From Peteryoungia desertarenae (lineage in GTDB: Bacteria; Pseudomonadota; Alphaproteobacteria; Rhizobiales; Rhizobiaceae): a stretch of 64,000 nucleotides of DNA. The notes beneath the pieces were generated by a model that had not been told where the DNA came from, made no database searches, and saw only the letters and a program-made list of their open reading frames with translations. A program made the position numbers and the translations under genes. Where the stretch lies: positions 284,001 to 348,000 of the forward strand of contig NZ_CP058350.1 in NCBI RefSeq assembly GCF_005860795.2, in the 5' to 3' direction. Below are positions 9,034 through 16,795 of this stretch, piece after piece (the stretch's first letter is position 1; the number at the start of each line of letters is the position of its first letter).

Positions 9034-9050
9034 CGGATCGGGATCACGGA

Positions 9051-9875
9051 ATGCATTTGCAGATCAGCCACACCACAGAATATCGCTATGATGATCCGGT
9101 GCAGTATTCGCTTCAGAGGTTGCGCCTGACCCCGCTGACGGGTCCCGGTCAAACGGTTAAGACATGGAACATCGCAGTTGACGGCGCTCATGTCGAAGCC
9201 GGCTTTGCCGACCAGTTCGGCAATCAGACCCATCTGGTTTCGACCGAAGGGGATAGCCACACCGTGCGGATTGTCGCAACGGGCGAGGTCGAGACGGAAG
9301 ATCGGGCCGGCGTCTACGGAGCACATATCGGTTTCGTACCGCTCTGGCTTTATCTCAGGGAAACACCGCTCACCAAAGCGGGGAAAATGACGCGGGAACT
9401 GGTCAAGGGGCTTGTTGGCGATACAGAACTCGCGCGCATGCATGACTTGATGGGCAAGCTCAACGCGGCAATTGCCTACACTCCTGGGGCAACAGGAGTA
9501 GAGACGACCTGCGAACAGGCATTGGAGGCGGGTTCCGGCGTCTGCCAGGACCATACCCATGCCTTCCTTGCCGCTGCACGCCTCTCTAACCTTCCGGCAC
9601 GCTATGTGTCGGGCTACTTGATGATGGAGGATCAGCCAAACCAGACGGCGACCCATGCGTGGGCGGAAGTCCATGTGGCAGGTCTTGGCTGGGTCGGGTT
9701 CGATGCTGCCAACAATCTGTGCCCCGATGCCCGCTACGTGCGCATCGCGTCAGGCCTGTGCTACACGGATGCAGCCCCTGTATCCGGGATGCGTATCGGA
9801 CTTGCCGGAGAAAAACTCGATGTGAGCATCGTGGTAGCGCCCGCCGGCCAGAGTCAAAGCCAGTCCCAAAATTGA
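9051..9875 (+). CDS. transglutaminase-like cysteine protease-fold protein
   Basis: 274-residue protein with an N-terminal bacterial transglutaminase-like domain (residues 1-90, starting MHLQISHTTEYRYDDPV) and a transglutaminase core. The catalytic triad is complete: Cys165 in GSGVCQDH, His202 in TATHAWAEV and Asp218 in GFDAANN. Third gene of the ATP-grasp/alpha-E operon, 17 bases downstream. In such loci the enzyme is thought to cleave or cross-link the peptide made by the ATP-grasp ligase. The tail ends in Gln/Ser repeats (QSQSQSQ). No signal peptide, so probably cytoplasmic. The family is clear, the substrate is not. Confidence 0.9.
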   Translation: MHLQISHTTEYRYDDPVQYSLQRLRLTPLTGPGQTVKTWNIAVDGAHVEAGFADQFGNQTHLVSTEGDSHTVRIVATGEVETEDRAGVYGAHIGFVPLWLYLRETPLTKAGKMTRELVKGLVGDTELARMHDLMGKLNAAIAYTPGATGVETTCEQALEAGSGVCQDHTHAFLAAARLSNLPARYVSGYLMMEDQPNQTATHAWAEVHVAGLGWVGFDAANNLCPDARYVRIASGLCYTDAAPVSGMRIGLAGEKLDVSIVVAPAGQSQSQSQN

Positions 9876-9973
9876 GAAGAAAACGGCTCAAGCGCGTTTA
9901 ATCCTGGACGACGTAAGCCCGGGTCCAAGTTTGCGTGGCAGCCTGCAGGCGACGAGCCTGAAAGGAGGCCTTT

Positions 9974-10429
9974 GTGCTGTTTGGAAAGTCGCTCTTCCAG
10001 TCGGTGGTGGACCGTTTGGAGGCTGAACACGAGGAAGAACCTTCGCCAGAACCGACTGTACCACGCAGGGTGGGACTGAAGCAGGCATTTGTGGCGGAAA
10101 GCAACCACATGCATTTTTCCGATGTTGACCTTCGCCAAGAGGCCTATCTTTTCCTCATGCCCGAGGCCGAGCCTTTTGAGGACAAGGAGCCTGAGCCGCC
10201 CGCCATTCCTGAGTGGATTGACCGCCTCGACACTGCTTCAATTGCAGATGATCTCGCGATTTCAACCATGGACGGACGCGAGGCTTTGCAAGAGAAGCGT
10301 CGCGCGTTTGCCAAGGAGAACCATCCCGACAGGGTTCACCCTACCTACCGTAATGAGGCGACGATCAGGATGATGACGGCGAACCGTCTTATCGACGATG
10401 CGCTGTCAAGGTGCCCCACGGCCTCTTAG
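9974..10429 (+). CDS. J-domain-like small protein of unknown role
   Basis: 151-residue protein whose C-terminal third looks like a J domain: residues 89-145 contain LAISTMDGREALQEKRRAFAKENHPDR with the HPD triad at 117-119, followed by a helix ending ANRLIDDAL. The first 80 residues are acidic and Pro-rich and resemble nothing I know. J domains stimulate DnaK ATPase, so this could bring Hsp70 to a specific client. It starts with GTG at 9974 behind a perfect AAAGGAGG ribosome site and lies 98 bp after the transglutaminase gene on the same strand, so it may be the fourth gene of that operon. The J-domain call is motif-based only. Confidence 0.65.
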   Translation: MLFGKSLFQSVVDRLEAEHEEEPSPEPTVPRRVGLKQAFVAESNHMHFSDVDLRQEAYLFLMPEAEPFEDKEPEPPAIPEWIDRLDTASIADDLAISTMDGREALQEKRRAFAKENHPDRVHPTYRNEATIRMMTANRLIDDALSRCPTAS

Positions 10430-10491
10430 CGGATCATAGGGCTCACTCACCAGCAGACATCCCCCGCAGGTAAACAAGGCCAAACTGACCG

Positions 10492-10959
10492 TTAGTCATA
10501 GAGCTTGTCCAGCAATGCGATCAAAGCATCGCGCTGTCCAGGCCCGCCGAGCAAAGCAACAAGCCTTGCCTCATGGTCCTGCCAGATAGGCATCAACTCG
10601 GCCAGATAAGCTTCACCTGCAGACGTCATGAAGAGTGACTGCACCCGTCGGTCCGTCTCTGACTTTCGCCTTTCAACAAAGCCCTTGGCTTCCAAGCCAT
10701 CCACGATCGCCACGAAATTGGCCCTCTGAATGCCCAAGGCTTCTGCCACGTCACTTTGCTTGGATCCTTGGTTGCGGGTAAGCAGCAGCAAAACCGCAAA
10801 ATCGGTAGGGCGAAGCCCTTTGACCGAAAACGACTCATTGAAGTCCTGAAAAGTTGAAAGCTGCGCCCGTCGCAGGCGAAAGCCTATGGCGGCTTCCATC
10901 ATCGAAAAGTCGAGTTTCGATGCATCTGGAAGCCTTTCATCATCAAGTTTATCCGGCAT
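10492..10959 (-). CDS. MarR-family transcriptional regulator
   Basis: 155-residue MarR-type winged-helix repressor. The DNA-binding core runs from RPTDFAVLLLLTRNQGSKQSDVAEALGI to the wing EAKGFVERRKSETDRRVQSLFMTSAG, where the Asp-Arg-Arg of the wing is the family mark. MarR proteins are dimers released from DNA by phenolic ligands. The ATG at 10959 is preferred over 10995 because the extra residues are unlike the family. No obvious target lies beside it. Confidence 0.88.
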   Translation of the reverse strand: MPDKLDDERLPDASKLDFSMMEAAIGFRLRRAQLSTFQDFNESFSVKGLRPTDFAVLLLLTRNQGSKQSDVAEALGIQRANFVAIVDGLEAKGFVERRKSETDRRVQSLFMTSAGEAYLAELMPIWQDHEARLVALLGGPGQRDALIALLDKLYD

Positions 10960-11296
10960 TCCGACGCCATGTTGTGCTGATCCCCACCCCGTCAAAAAAC
11001 GCTTACGCTTTAAACGCCCCCCCGGGAATTCACTGTAATCTTAGCGCTTTATCAACTTGTAACAAGCAGTGAAGCCCTTAAATCCATGTTTTCGGAGCGC
11101 TTTCTCGCGCTTGGCCCAATATTGAGCCGAGGCAAACGTTTGCGTTGCATCGAGTATCATCAGATTGGCGTGTTGCGCCTGTCCCGGGTTTGTCATCGAG
11201 CCGATTGTCAAAGCCATCGGTAACTTTTTGAGATTGAAGCCGCACGCGGTCTGCGCTATGACCACGTCACAGCAGGGGCCGATTCACCGGTCTCAG
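10960..11296. other. 337-bp gap before tRNA-Arg
   Basis: Nothing firm. A 74-codon minus-strand frame at 11041-11265 exists, but it lacks a ribosome site and resembles no family, so I do not call it a gene. The tRNA promoter should lie in the last 80 bases. Confidence 0.3.
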
Positions 11297-11373
11297 GCAC
11301 CCGTAGCTCAGCTGGATAGAGTGTTGGATTCCGATTCCAAAGGTCACAGGTTCGAATCCTGTCGGGTGCGCCA
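11297..11373 (+). tRNA. tRNA-Arg (anticodon CCG), element attachment site
   Basis: 77-base cloverleaf ending in an encoded CCA. Acceptor stem GCACCCG pairs with CGGGTGC; D stem GCTC pairs with GAGT (one G-T pair); anticodon stem TTGGA/TCCAA holds loop TTCCGAT, giving anticodon CCG for codon CGG; T arm ACAGG-TTCGAAT-CCTGT is canonical. Its last 16 bases are the left attachment site of the element that follows, and the gene stays intact after integration. Confidence 0.97.
11358..11373 (+). repeat. attL, 16-bp direct repeat in tRNA-Arg
   Basis: CCTGTCGGGTGCGCCA, identical to 22229-22244; identity stops on both sides of these 16 bases. Confidence 0.9.
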
Positions 11374-11425
11374 AATACCTTTACTAACATACTGTTTTCA
11401 TTAGGAAAAACTGGAAAAGTGTTCC

Positions 11426-11740
11426 CTAAAACATAACTCTGTTCATAACATAGTCAGGGGCATCTATCGGCCATTTTGCCAAGCAATCCGCGTCATCGCC
11501 TTGCATGATCAGCGCGGCATAAGCTGCCAGCGCTCGAACCTGAATCCTCCCCTCCTCTTCCGTCTCGGCTTCCCGGCTGCTGATCGCCTCGGCAATATGG
11601 GTTGCCATTGCTTCGGCCTGTTCCTGCCACTGGTCCACCACGTCCAGGCGGGGGCCTGTGGCGTCCAGGGCGGTGATCACTCGAATCGTTGCACTCAAGG
11701 CGGTTGCCAGTTCGGCAAGGCTGTAATCGGCTGTTTGCAT
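11426..11740 (-). CDS. hypothetical acidic protein next to attL
   Basis: 104-residue, mostly helical, acidic protein (QWQEQAEAMATHIAEAISSREAETEEEGRIQVRALAAYAALIM) that I do not recognise. It has no signal peptide or transmembrane segment. It is the last gene of the element before the tRNA. An AGGAGAG ribosome site precedes the ATG (read on the minus strand), which supports it being real. Its own promoter probably lies in 11741-11840, where a perfect TATACG-TTG-CGTATA palindrome is found. Function unknown; a small phage or satellite accessory protein is the best guess. Confidence 0.6.
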   Translation of the reverse strand: MQTADYSLAELATALSATIRVITALDATGPRLDVVDQWQEQAEAMATHIAEAISSREAETEEEGRIQVRALAAYAALIMQGDDADCLAKWPIDAPDYVMNRVMF

Positions 11741-11820
11741 GTCGCTCTCCTATGGTTGACGGCCTAAGGATGCGCGAAAACCGGAACCGTTCAAGCGAAA
11801 ACGTCAAGCAATATCAGAAA

Positions 11821-11835
11821 TATACGTTGCGTATA
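11821..11835. promoter_or_regulatory. operator-like palindrome TATACG-TTG-CGTATA
   Basis: Perfect 6-bp arms around three bases, 80 bp upstream of the minus-strand gene starting at 11740 and in an AT-rich stretch between two diverging genes. Looks like a repressor site; the binding protein is unknown. Confidence 0.4.
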
Positions 11836-12014
11836 GGGTCAAATACAGGGTGAATTGATCGGGTTTCGATAGATGCGTTCCGCAGTCAAGCCTGTGAAAA
11901 AACAAATGTACCTTTTTTGTTGTGATATTTAGAGTTTTGGTCGCCGTTTGGTTGACCAAAAAAAAGCGAAACAACTATAATTTCAACATAGTCAGTTGGA
12001 TCGGGGGCGCTTCA

Positions 12015-12548
12015 ATGGAAGCAGATTATTGGCCGTACATCATCACTGCAAGTAGCGGTCTTCTCGGGACGGTAATCGGATCTGCAGCGACGATACTTAC
12101 ACAAGTAGTGATGAAGTCTCAGGATCGGCGGTACTCGAAAAGGTCTCTGGCCTTTGGACTTGCTGCGGAAATTGAGTCCTACTTGGCTCTTATGGAACGG
12201 CGTGGACACGCCAAAAATATGGAGGAATTTGTGCAACTTTTGAGGTCTGGCCAGAACTTACCGATGCCGGATCTCACTGATCATCCAGAGTCGCGGCGAG
12301 AATATTTCCCAATCTTGAAATCCCACTTTAGTAGCTTAGGAACGCTGGGCGCGGACCTCTGTCGAAAGATTGCAGAATTTCACCGTACAGTGGACGCAAT
12401 CCTCCTGACCACAGAAGCAGCAAAAAGGGGTGAGTACAACCATCTTTCACCTTTCCAGAAGGCGGATCTCATCGAAAAGGAACTAGTCATGTGGCGGGAA
12501 GCCACCAAAGCTGGGGGTGAACTCGTGAACAGCCTTTACCGTTCATAA
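12015..12548 (+). CDS. membrane-anchored protein of unknown function (cargo gene)
   Basis: 177-residue protein from the ATG at 12015 (the frame is open from 11922, but the extra N-terminus looks non-coding). One transmembrane helix at about residues 6-28 (YIITASSGLLGTVIGSAATILTQVV) is followed by a basic patch and a soluble helical domain with many charged residues. It is the only long plus-strand gene of the element, and the DNA around it is clearly AT-richer than the neighbours. Such single, separately expressed genes near one end of a prophage or satellite are often morons or defence genes. It resembles membrane-anchored coiled proteins of unknown function that I cannot name more precisely. 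Confidence 0.6.
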   Translation: MEADYWPYIITASSGLLGTVIGSAATILTQVVMKSQDRRYSKRSLAFGLAAEIESYLALMERRGHAKNMEEFVQLLRSGQNLPMPDLTDHPESRREYFPILKSHFSSLGTLGADLCRKIAEFHRTVDAILLTTEAAKRGEYNHLSPFQKADLIEKELVMWREATKAGGELVNSLYRS

Positions 12549-12562
12549 ACGATTCCTGAAGT

Positions 12563-12955
12563 TTAAACCTCGACAAGCCGCAACACTGCCCTCGACAGGC
12601 CGTCGCGCTCCACTGAAATCACCTCGAATCGGCGAAGATCGTCCAGCTGCAGCCGGTCCCCTTGGCGGATCTCATCAACGGACGGCCATCGGCGAACGTC
12701 AAAGCTGAATGAAATCAGACTTCCGTTCACCAGGTTCATCAGGTCATTGCCCGATCGCACGCGCTTGCCAATCTCAACCGGCTGGGTGATCGGCTCTATT
12801 TCAAGGATTCCGCGCAAGTGGACTTCCGACCGGCTCGGGTCCGGTACTGGCCGGCCATTGGCTGTTTTCTTCATCGGGTCGATAACAGCAGCGACCGAAA
12901 AAGAGCGGTCAACTTGTCGGGATGTCATTCGGTCCAGGCGGTCAAAGATTGCCAT
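12563..12955 (-). CDS. probable phage head-tail joining protein
   Basis: 130-residue protein: an N-terminal stretch MAIFDRLDRMTSRQVDRSF, then a predicted beta-rich domain ending RQGDRLQLDDLRRFEVISVERDGLSRAVLRLVEV. This end resembles the small head-tail connector (FII/gpFII-like) proteins, which have a similar ...GD.l....r.y.I..v..dg.g...l.L family tail. It lies downstream of the capsid gene on the same strand, where head completion proteins are expected. A GGAG ribosome site precedes the ATG. The assignment comes from position and pattern, so it is tentative. Confidence 0.5.
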   Translation of the reverse strand: MAIFDRLDRMTSRQVDRSFSVAAVIDPMKKTANGRPVPDPSRSEVHLRGILEIEPITQPVEIGKRVRSGNDLMNLVNGSLISFSFDVRRWPSVDEIRQGDRLQLDDLRRFEVISVERDGLSRAVLRLVEV

Positions 12956-12981
12956 TGCAGGGGCTCCATAGGCTGGGAATT

Positions 12982-13170
12982 CGTCCGGAACTCCGGACGA
13001 TATGCCCCCCTCGAAAGGGGGGGACTTACCGCGACCGGCAAGGAGAGCCGGCTGGCTTACGGGTGATTGTTTGGGTCGCCATGATCACCGACACGGCCTG
13101 AGGGGGTGCGAAGCCGCTAAGCTCTCCCCCTCAGTGATTCCCGGCTGCAGCTCTTGAGGAACAGCCGGGA
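12982..13170. other. cluster of four GC-rich hairpins between capsid and head-tail genes
   Basis: Perfect inverted repeats at 12982-12999 (8-bp arms), 13005-13022 (six C / six G), 13098-13106 with 13126-13134 (CTGAGGGGG / CCCCCTCAG) and 13139-13147 with 13162-13170 (TCCCGGCTG / CAGCCGGGA). None has a good T run on the minus strand. They may limit read-through, protect the capsid mRNA 3' end, or form a structured RNA. Confidence 0.5.
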
Positions 13171-13178
13171 AACTCAGA

Positions 13179-15023
13179 TTAGGGGTTCGGCTCGGGCTCG
13201 GGCTCGATACCGTTGTTGTAATAGGCGAACCGGTAATCAGTCAGGCCAGCGCCGAAATAGTGGTCAAGCCGGAACTCGACTCCATCGAAATCGAAGCCTT
13301 CCCGCTGCTTCAGACGGGGCGTTTCATACCCTGCAAGGACGGCGTACTGCAGGCCACGGCCAAGTGTTTCGGCTGGATCGGCGAACATGAACCAAGCTCG
13401 GTCGCTAAGCGTGTCGATACGCTTCTCGAATACCGGGGTCAGGTTCTTCACCTGCTGCGGTACCGCGGCGTCAAAGGTCTGAGCGTTGATTTCGCTGTTT
13501 ATCAATTTCTGTGCCGTGGTCTCATGCTCGGTACCTGTGAACAGGAACCGGGGTGCAAGCGCGATCGGCTGGCCATCGATATCGATCTGGCGACGAAATG
13601 CCTTGCGGGCTTCCTCCAGCTTGGCCAGGTCAGGCGCACCGGTCATGGTGGCAAGGTTGCCGTGATCGGTATGGAACAGGGCCTTGTTGTCGCTGGTGAG
13701 CTTGTCATTCTGTAGGATCGGCGCCCAAGCGATATCGCCCTCAAGGCGTGCCGCTGAAATCGCCCAGGTCTGAATCAGGCGGGCAAATGCGCCCAGCTGG
13801 TCGTTGATGATCATCGCCTCGGTCAAGCCCAGGACGCGGCCATAATGGCCCATCTTGAACGTCTCGCTGCTTTCGTTGGCGGTCCCTCTCCGGTACTCGC
13901 CTTTTTCGGTCAGCTTCTCCAATGACGGCCCGTTGCCCAGGTCGATCACCTTCACGTCGCGAAGATCCGGTACGACGTTTCGAGTCGCGATAAGCTGATA
14001 CGTGTTCGGGATCGCCGCATACTGCTGCAGCAAGGTCTGACGGGTGATGTCGCCCAGGATGTGCGAGAAGTCGGATGTCGAATGCAATGCGCGACGGGTG
14101 ACTTCGGAAGCCGGCCCACGGTGGTCATGACCACGAAGCTGCAGAACCTCGCGGGCAATCTCCACAAGGGTCAGGTCGCGGAACTGGTTTGCGCCTTCCT
14201 CAAGCTTGGTGGTCAGGCCATGGCGGTGCATGATCCCGTTTGCCATCAGGGTACGGGTTGTTTCCTGTGCATCACGCATGCCGCGTGTCTCCACGATCGG
14301 GAATGTCGGGGCCTTCTGTTCCTCGGCAATGTGGTGTTCGGTAAGGGCGGCGCGGAACTCGTCCATGCTTATTCCGTCGTCAACTGCACGCGTTATCAAG
14401 TCGGTGTCTGGGCCGATCTTCGCAATGCGGGCAAGGTCATGAATATACTTGATGCGCTTAAGCTCGGCGCGGGTCATGGTTGTAGCTGCAGGGTCGGTCA
14501 TGTTGTGGTGTCCTTCGGATTCAAGGGTTCGGGTTGTCGCTGCCGGGTCCGCCGGTACGCTGACGATTGACAGTTCCATGGGGGTCCAGCGGGTGGCGCG
14601 AACGGTCGCGACTTCGCCCTTCAAGGGTTCGGTCTTATCTTGGGTGTCGATCCTATAGCCGACTGAGGCCGCCATCACGTGCCCATCGACCAGGTCGCGA
14701 AACAGCGCTTCGCCCTTCGGATTCCGGCTGATCTTTGCGGTGACGAGCGCGGTCTTGCCCTCGAACCTAAGGCTGTCGGCGACGATGGAACCGAGCCGGC
14801 TGTCAAGCCCGGAATAGGCGTCGTGGCTGTCCAGGAGCGGCATTCCGTTCAGACGCTCCGTGTTGATGGCCTGCCGACTGATGACAAGGATCTCGTCATA
14901 GCTCCCGCTCTCCCAAGAGCGGCGGCGAACGGGGTTTTCGGTTCCGAGAACAATTTCGATCGTTCGGGCCTCAGGGTTGAAGGTGCCAAGCCTAGATTCG
15001 GCGCGGGTGATTATCTCCGTCAT
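13179..15023 (-). CDS. prohead protease fused to major capsid protein
   Basis: 614-residue two-domain phage head protein. Residues 1-160 form a prohead protease of the S78/U35 type, with catalytic His67 in LLDSHDAYSG and Ser120 in MAASVGYR, followed by the conserved ELSIVSVPADPAA. Residues about 175-614 form the capsid protein, beginning with a helical scaffold-like region and containing VIDLGNGPSLEKLTEKGEYRRG, PRFLFTGTEHETTAQKLIN and a C-terminal beta tail ending EPEPEP. Fusion of protease and capsid is known in Mu-like and related HK97-fold phages. Its ATG overlaps the stop of the HTH gene upstream (ATGA). Both active-site residues are present, so the head gene looks functional. Confidence 0.9.
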   Translation of the reverse strand: MTEIITRAESRLGTFNPEARTIEIVLGTENPVRRRSWESGSYDEILVISRQAINTERLNGMPLLDSHDAYSGLDSRLGSIVADSLRFEGKTALVTAKISRNPKGEALFRDLVDGHVMAASVGYRIDTQDKTEPLKGEVATVRATRWTPMELSIVSVPADPAATTRTLESEGHHNMTDPAATTMTRAELKRIKYIHDLARIAKIGPDTDLITRAVDDGISMDEFRAALTEHHIAEEQKAPTFPIVETRGMRDAQETTRTLMANGIMHRHGLTTKLEEGANQFRDLTLVEIAREVLQLRGHDHRGPASEVTRRALHSTSDFSHILGDITRQTLLQQYAAIPNTYQLIATRNVVPDLRDVKVIDLGNGPSLEKLTEKGEYRRGTANESSETFKMGHYGRVLGLTEAMIINDQLGAFARLIQTWAISAARLEGDIAWAPILQNDKLTSDNKALFHTDHGNLATMTGAPDLAKLEEARKAFRRQIDIDGQPIALAPRFLFTGTEHETTAQKLINSEINAQTFDAAVPQQVKNLTPVFEKRIDTLSDRAWFMFADPAETLGRGLQYAVLAGYETPRLKQREGFDFDGVEFRLDHYFGAGLTDYRFAYYNNGIEPEPEPNP

Positions 15024-15454
15024 GTGGCTGCCTTTCGAGTTTTAAGGGCTGTGAGATGCTGGCGAGCTCGGTCGGCAAGTGTGTGCAACGGCACAATCAT
15101 CGATGTCGGGAACAAGTCGCAGATGGCTGCCAAGTGCACGGCACTCTTTACGGTGGTGCGGAACTCGTTGCCGTCTCGGGCGACGGAAACAATCCATGCG
15201 CGCGCGTCCGGATTGCCGAAAACAAACAGGCATTCATGCCGGAACTCAGCAATCAACTCCTTGATCACATGCTGCTGAAAACCAAGTTCCTGCAGCTCCG
15301 CATACATGAAGACCTGCCACGCATCGAATTTTGCCAGGGGGCGGTTGTCGCAGCCCAGGAGATGGACGCACCTGCTGATTGTCATTTCGCTTACGCCTAA
15401 GGCGTTTGCGATCTGGCGCTGGGTGAAGTGATGAAGAGCCACCGCAATCTCCAC
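15020..15454 (-). CDS. HTH regulator upstream of the capsid gene
   Basis: 144-residue protein with an N-terminal helix-turn-helix (residues 9-32, FTQRQIANALGVSEMTISRCVHLL) followed by a MerR-like helix pair (FDAWQVFMYAELQELGFQQHVI). The rest (EFRHECLFVFGNPDARAWIVSV...) is unlike known domains to me. It starts with GTG at 15454 and overlaps the capsid gene by 4 bases, so the two are translated together. Two operator-like inverted repeats lie directly upstream, towards a small divergent frame. It could be a late-gene regulator or a head-packaging DNA-binding protein. Confidence 0.6.
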   Translation of the reverse strand: MEIAVALHHFTQRQIANALGVSEMTISRCVHLLGCDNRPLAKFDAWQVFMYAELQELGFQQHVIKELIAEFRHECLFVFGNPDARAWIVSVARDGNEFRTTVKSAVHLAAICDLFPTSMIVPLHTLADRARQHLTALKTRKAAT

Positions 15455-15457
15455 ATA

Positions 15458-15476
15458 TTAACCAAAAACAAGTTAA
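15458..15476. promoter_or_regulatory. inverted repeat TTAAC-N9-GTTAA
   Basis: Perfect 5-bp arms directly upstream of the GTG start of the HTH gene at 15454; position fits an autoregulatory site. Confidence 0.35.
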
Positions 15477-15484
15477 CACATGAA

Positions 15485-15503
15485 GCACCGATATGATAGG
15501 TGC
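15485..15503. promoter_or_regulatory. inverted repeat GCACC-N9-GGTGC over a TATGATA box
   Basis: Perfect 5-bp arms enclose GATATGATA, which resembles a -10 element. It lies 41 bp upstream of the small plus-strand frame at 15544, so a bound repressor would block that promoter. Confidence 0.4.
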
Positions 15504-15543
15504 ACATTGTTGATTTGGATAATTCGATAGAGGTAGCGAATTG

Positions 15544-15720
15544 ATGGGCTCTAATTACAGGGCTTGCCAGCTGATTTTGGATGCACAGAAAGCGGGCTTA
15601 AAGCTCGTCGAGCGCTACAGGCGCGAACGAGCACAAAATCGCGGAATGGCAGGGCTTGCGCAGGAAAATCGGGATTGGTACCATCATCTGCGCGTACATA
15701 TTGGGCACGGTCAATGGTGA
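15544..15720 (+). CDS. small basic protein diverging from the HTH gene
   Basis: 58-residue frame, ATG at 15544 behind GAGG. The product is basic and amphipathic (KLVERYRRERAQNRGMAGLAQENRDWYHH), as in small DNA-binding or anti-repressor proteins. It diverges from the HTH regulator, with two operator-like repeats between them. A minus-strand frame of 86 codons (15598-15858) overlaps it, and at most one of the two is likely real; this one has the better ribosome site. Tentative. Confidence 0.35.
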   Translation: MGSNYRACQLILDAQKAGLKLVERYRRERAQNRGMAGLAQENRDWYHHLRVHIGHGQW

Positions 15721-15820
15721 CGGTACTCTGTCATGCGTAGATTTTGGATCAACCCAAATTGCAGGTGGTTGGCCCTGAGGGTCCCACTCGAAGACGTCCG
15801 CTGCAGCATCGTCGGCGTTG

Positions 15821-16222
15821 CTACTGTTCAACGGGACGATCAGCGGGACAGGCCGCATACATCTTGATTTTGCGCGGCGTCTGCTTGCTCCTGCATACCC
15901 CGTTTTTTATCCGCAGAAAGGTCTGCGCGTTCATTTGGCCGCGTGGCTCGAATAGGCCGCTGTTGACGCCGTTATCGAGAGTCTGTGCGGCCTCGATCCG
16001 CGATTTGCGGTAGAGAACATAGGACTTGTGCCGAAGCCACTCATGCTCGTGAGCATCAACGATGCACGCGTCATCGCAAAGCGCGTTAGTCCATGAGGTG
16101 ATGGGAACAATAAGCTGATTACCGTCAGCGCAGGGATCGGTCAATACGACGTGGAGATGGCGCTTGCCTTCGTCGTGTGATGGCCCGGACGGGATCAGCA
16201 ATGTCCCCGCACGGGGGACCAA
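15821..16222 (-). CDS. PemK/MazF-like toxin of a Panacea-type pair
   Basis: 133-residue protein whose strand pattern fits the MazF/PemK fold: an opening GTLLIPSGP, then KRHLHVVLTDP, QLIVPITSW and HEHEWLRHKSYVLYRKSRI. Toxins of this fold are usually mRNA endoribonucleases. Translation starts at TTG 16222, the base right after the antitoxin stop (TGA-TTG), so it is coupled to the upstream antitoxin gene. Panacea antitoxins are known to pair with many unrelated toxins, and this order with immediate junction fits. The C-terminal 30 residues (KNGVCRSKQTPRKIKMY) are basic. The fold call is by pattern; catalytic residues are not assigned. Confidence 0.6.
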   Translation of the reverse strand: MVPRAGTLLIPSGPSHDEGKRHLHVVLTDPCADGNQLIVPITSWTNALCDDACIVDAHEHEWLRHKSYVLYRKSRIEAAQTLDNGVNSGLFEPRGQMNAQTFLRIKNGVCRSKQTPRKIKMYAACPADRPVEQ

Positions 16223-16795
16223 TCAATGCACCCGCGCGGCCCTGAAGGCCGCGTCGATTTGTCGAATGTCCTTCGCGGCCTGATCGAACTGCTCCGCATC
16301 CCGCACGCCGACCGCATGCATGATCCGTTGCAAGGGGATGATCGTCGATCCTCCGTTCGGGTCTTCCCATTCTGGCACGTTCCTGGGATCGTGGGTCCAG
16401 TCCCGCAGCTCCCACTGGTTCATTTGCCCAAACTGCTGCCACACAGCATCCGCGCACTCGATATCGGCCTCGCTTAGCTCATCGAGTTCGGCGGGATCGA
16501 TGTTTTCGGCAGCAAGTGCAATCATGTGATTTTCGCGGTCCCGCAGATAGTTCGACCAACCCGCTGCGTCGGCATCGTAGTCACCTGCCACGTAGCTGTA
16601 GGTCATGGAATTCACGGGGCCATGAGGCATTGAGCAACGCTTCTCATCGAGCACAGGAAAGCCAAAGCGCTTGATACTCTCTCGATCGACCAGATAGACA
16701 AGCTTGATCGCTTTGAGGACGTTCAGCCGGTCACGTCCCGATTTATGGATCAGGTAGGCGATAAGCTGTGCTGCCTTCTTAGGCTCGTACGTCAT
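16223..16795 (-). CDS. Panacea-domain (DUF4065, SocA-like) antitoxin
   Basis: 190-residue protein with the Panacea domain over residues 1-150: opening MTYEPKKAAQLIAYLIHKSG, then LNVLKAIKLVYLVDRESIKRFG and CSMPHGPVNSMTYSY, the ligand-like KLlYladr..G...GPV pattern of the family. Panacea proteins neutralise diverse toxins, or in the SocA case deliver the toxin to ClpXP. The ATG at 16795 matches the usual family start; the frame is open upstream to a TTG at 16876, but those residues look non-coding. It directly precedes the toxin gene. The last 40 residues probably form the toxin-binding part. Confidence 0.85.
   Translation of the reverse strand: MTYEPKKAAQLIAYLIHKSGRDRLNVLKAIKLVYLVDRESIKRFGFPVLDEKRCSMPHGPVNSMTYSYVAGDYDADAAGWSNYLRDRENHMIALAAENIDPAELDELSEADIECADAVWQQFGQMNQWELRDWTHDPRNVPEWEDPNGGSTIIPLQRIMHAVGVRDAEQFDQAAKDIRQIDAAFRAARVH

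Noticed and set aside
11041..11265. 74-codon minus-strand frame before the tRNA
   Set aside because: No ribosome site, no family, odd composition.
15598..15858. 86-codon minus-strand frame after the toxin gene
   Set aside because: Overlaps the toxin end and the small plus-strand frame, has no visible ribosome site and resembles nothing; not excluded, but not supported.
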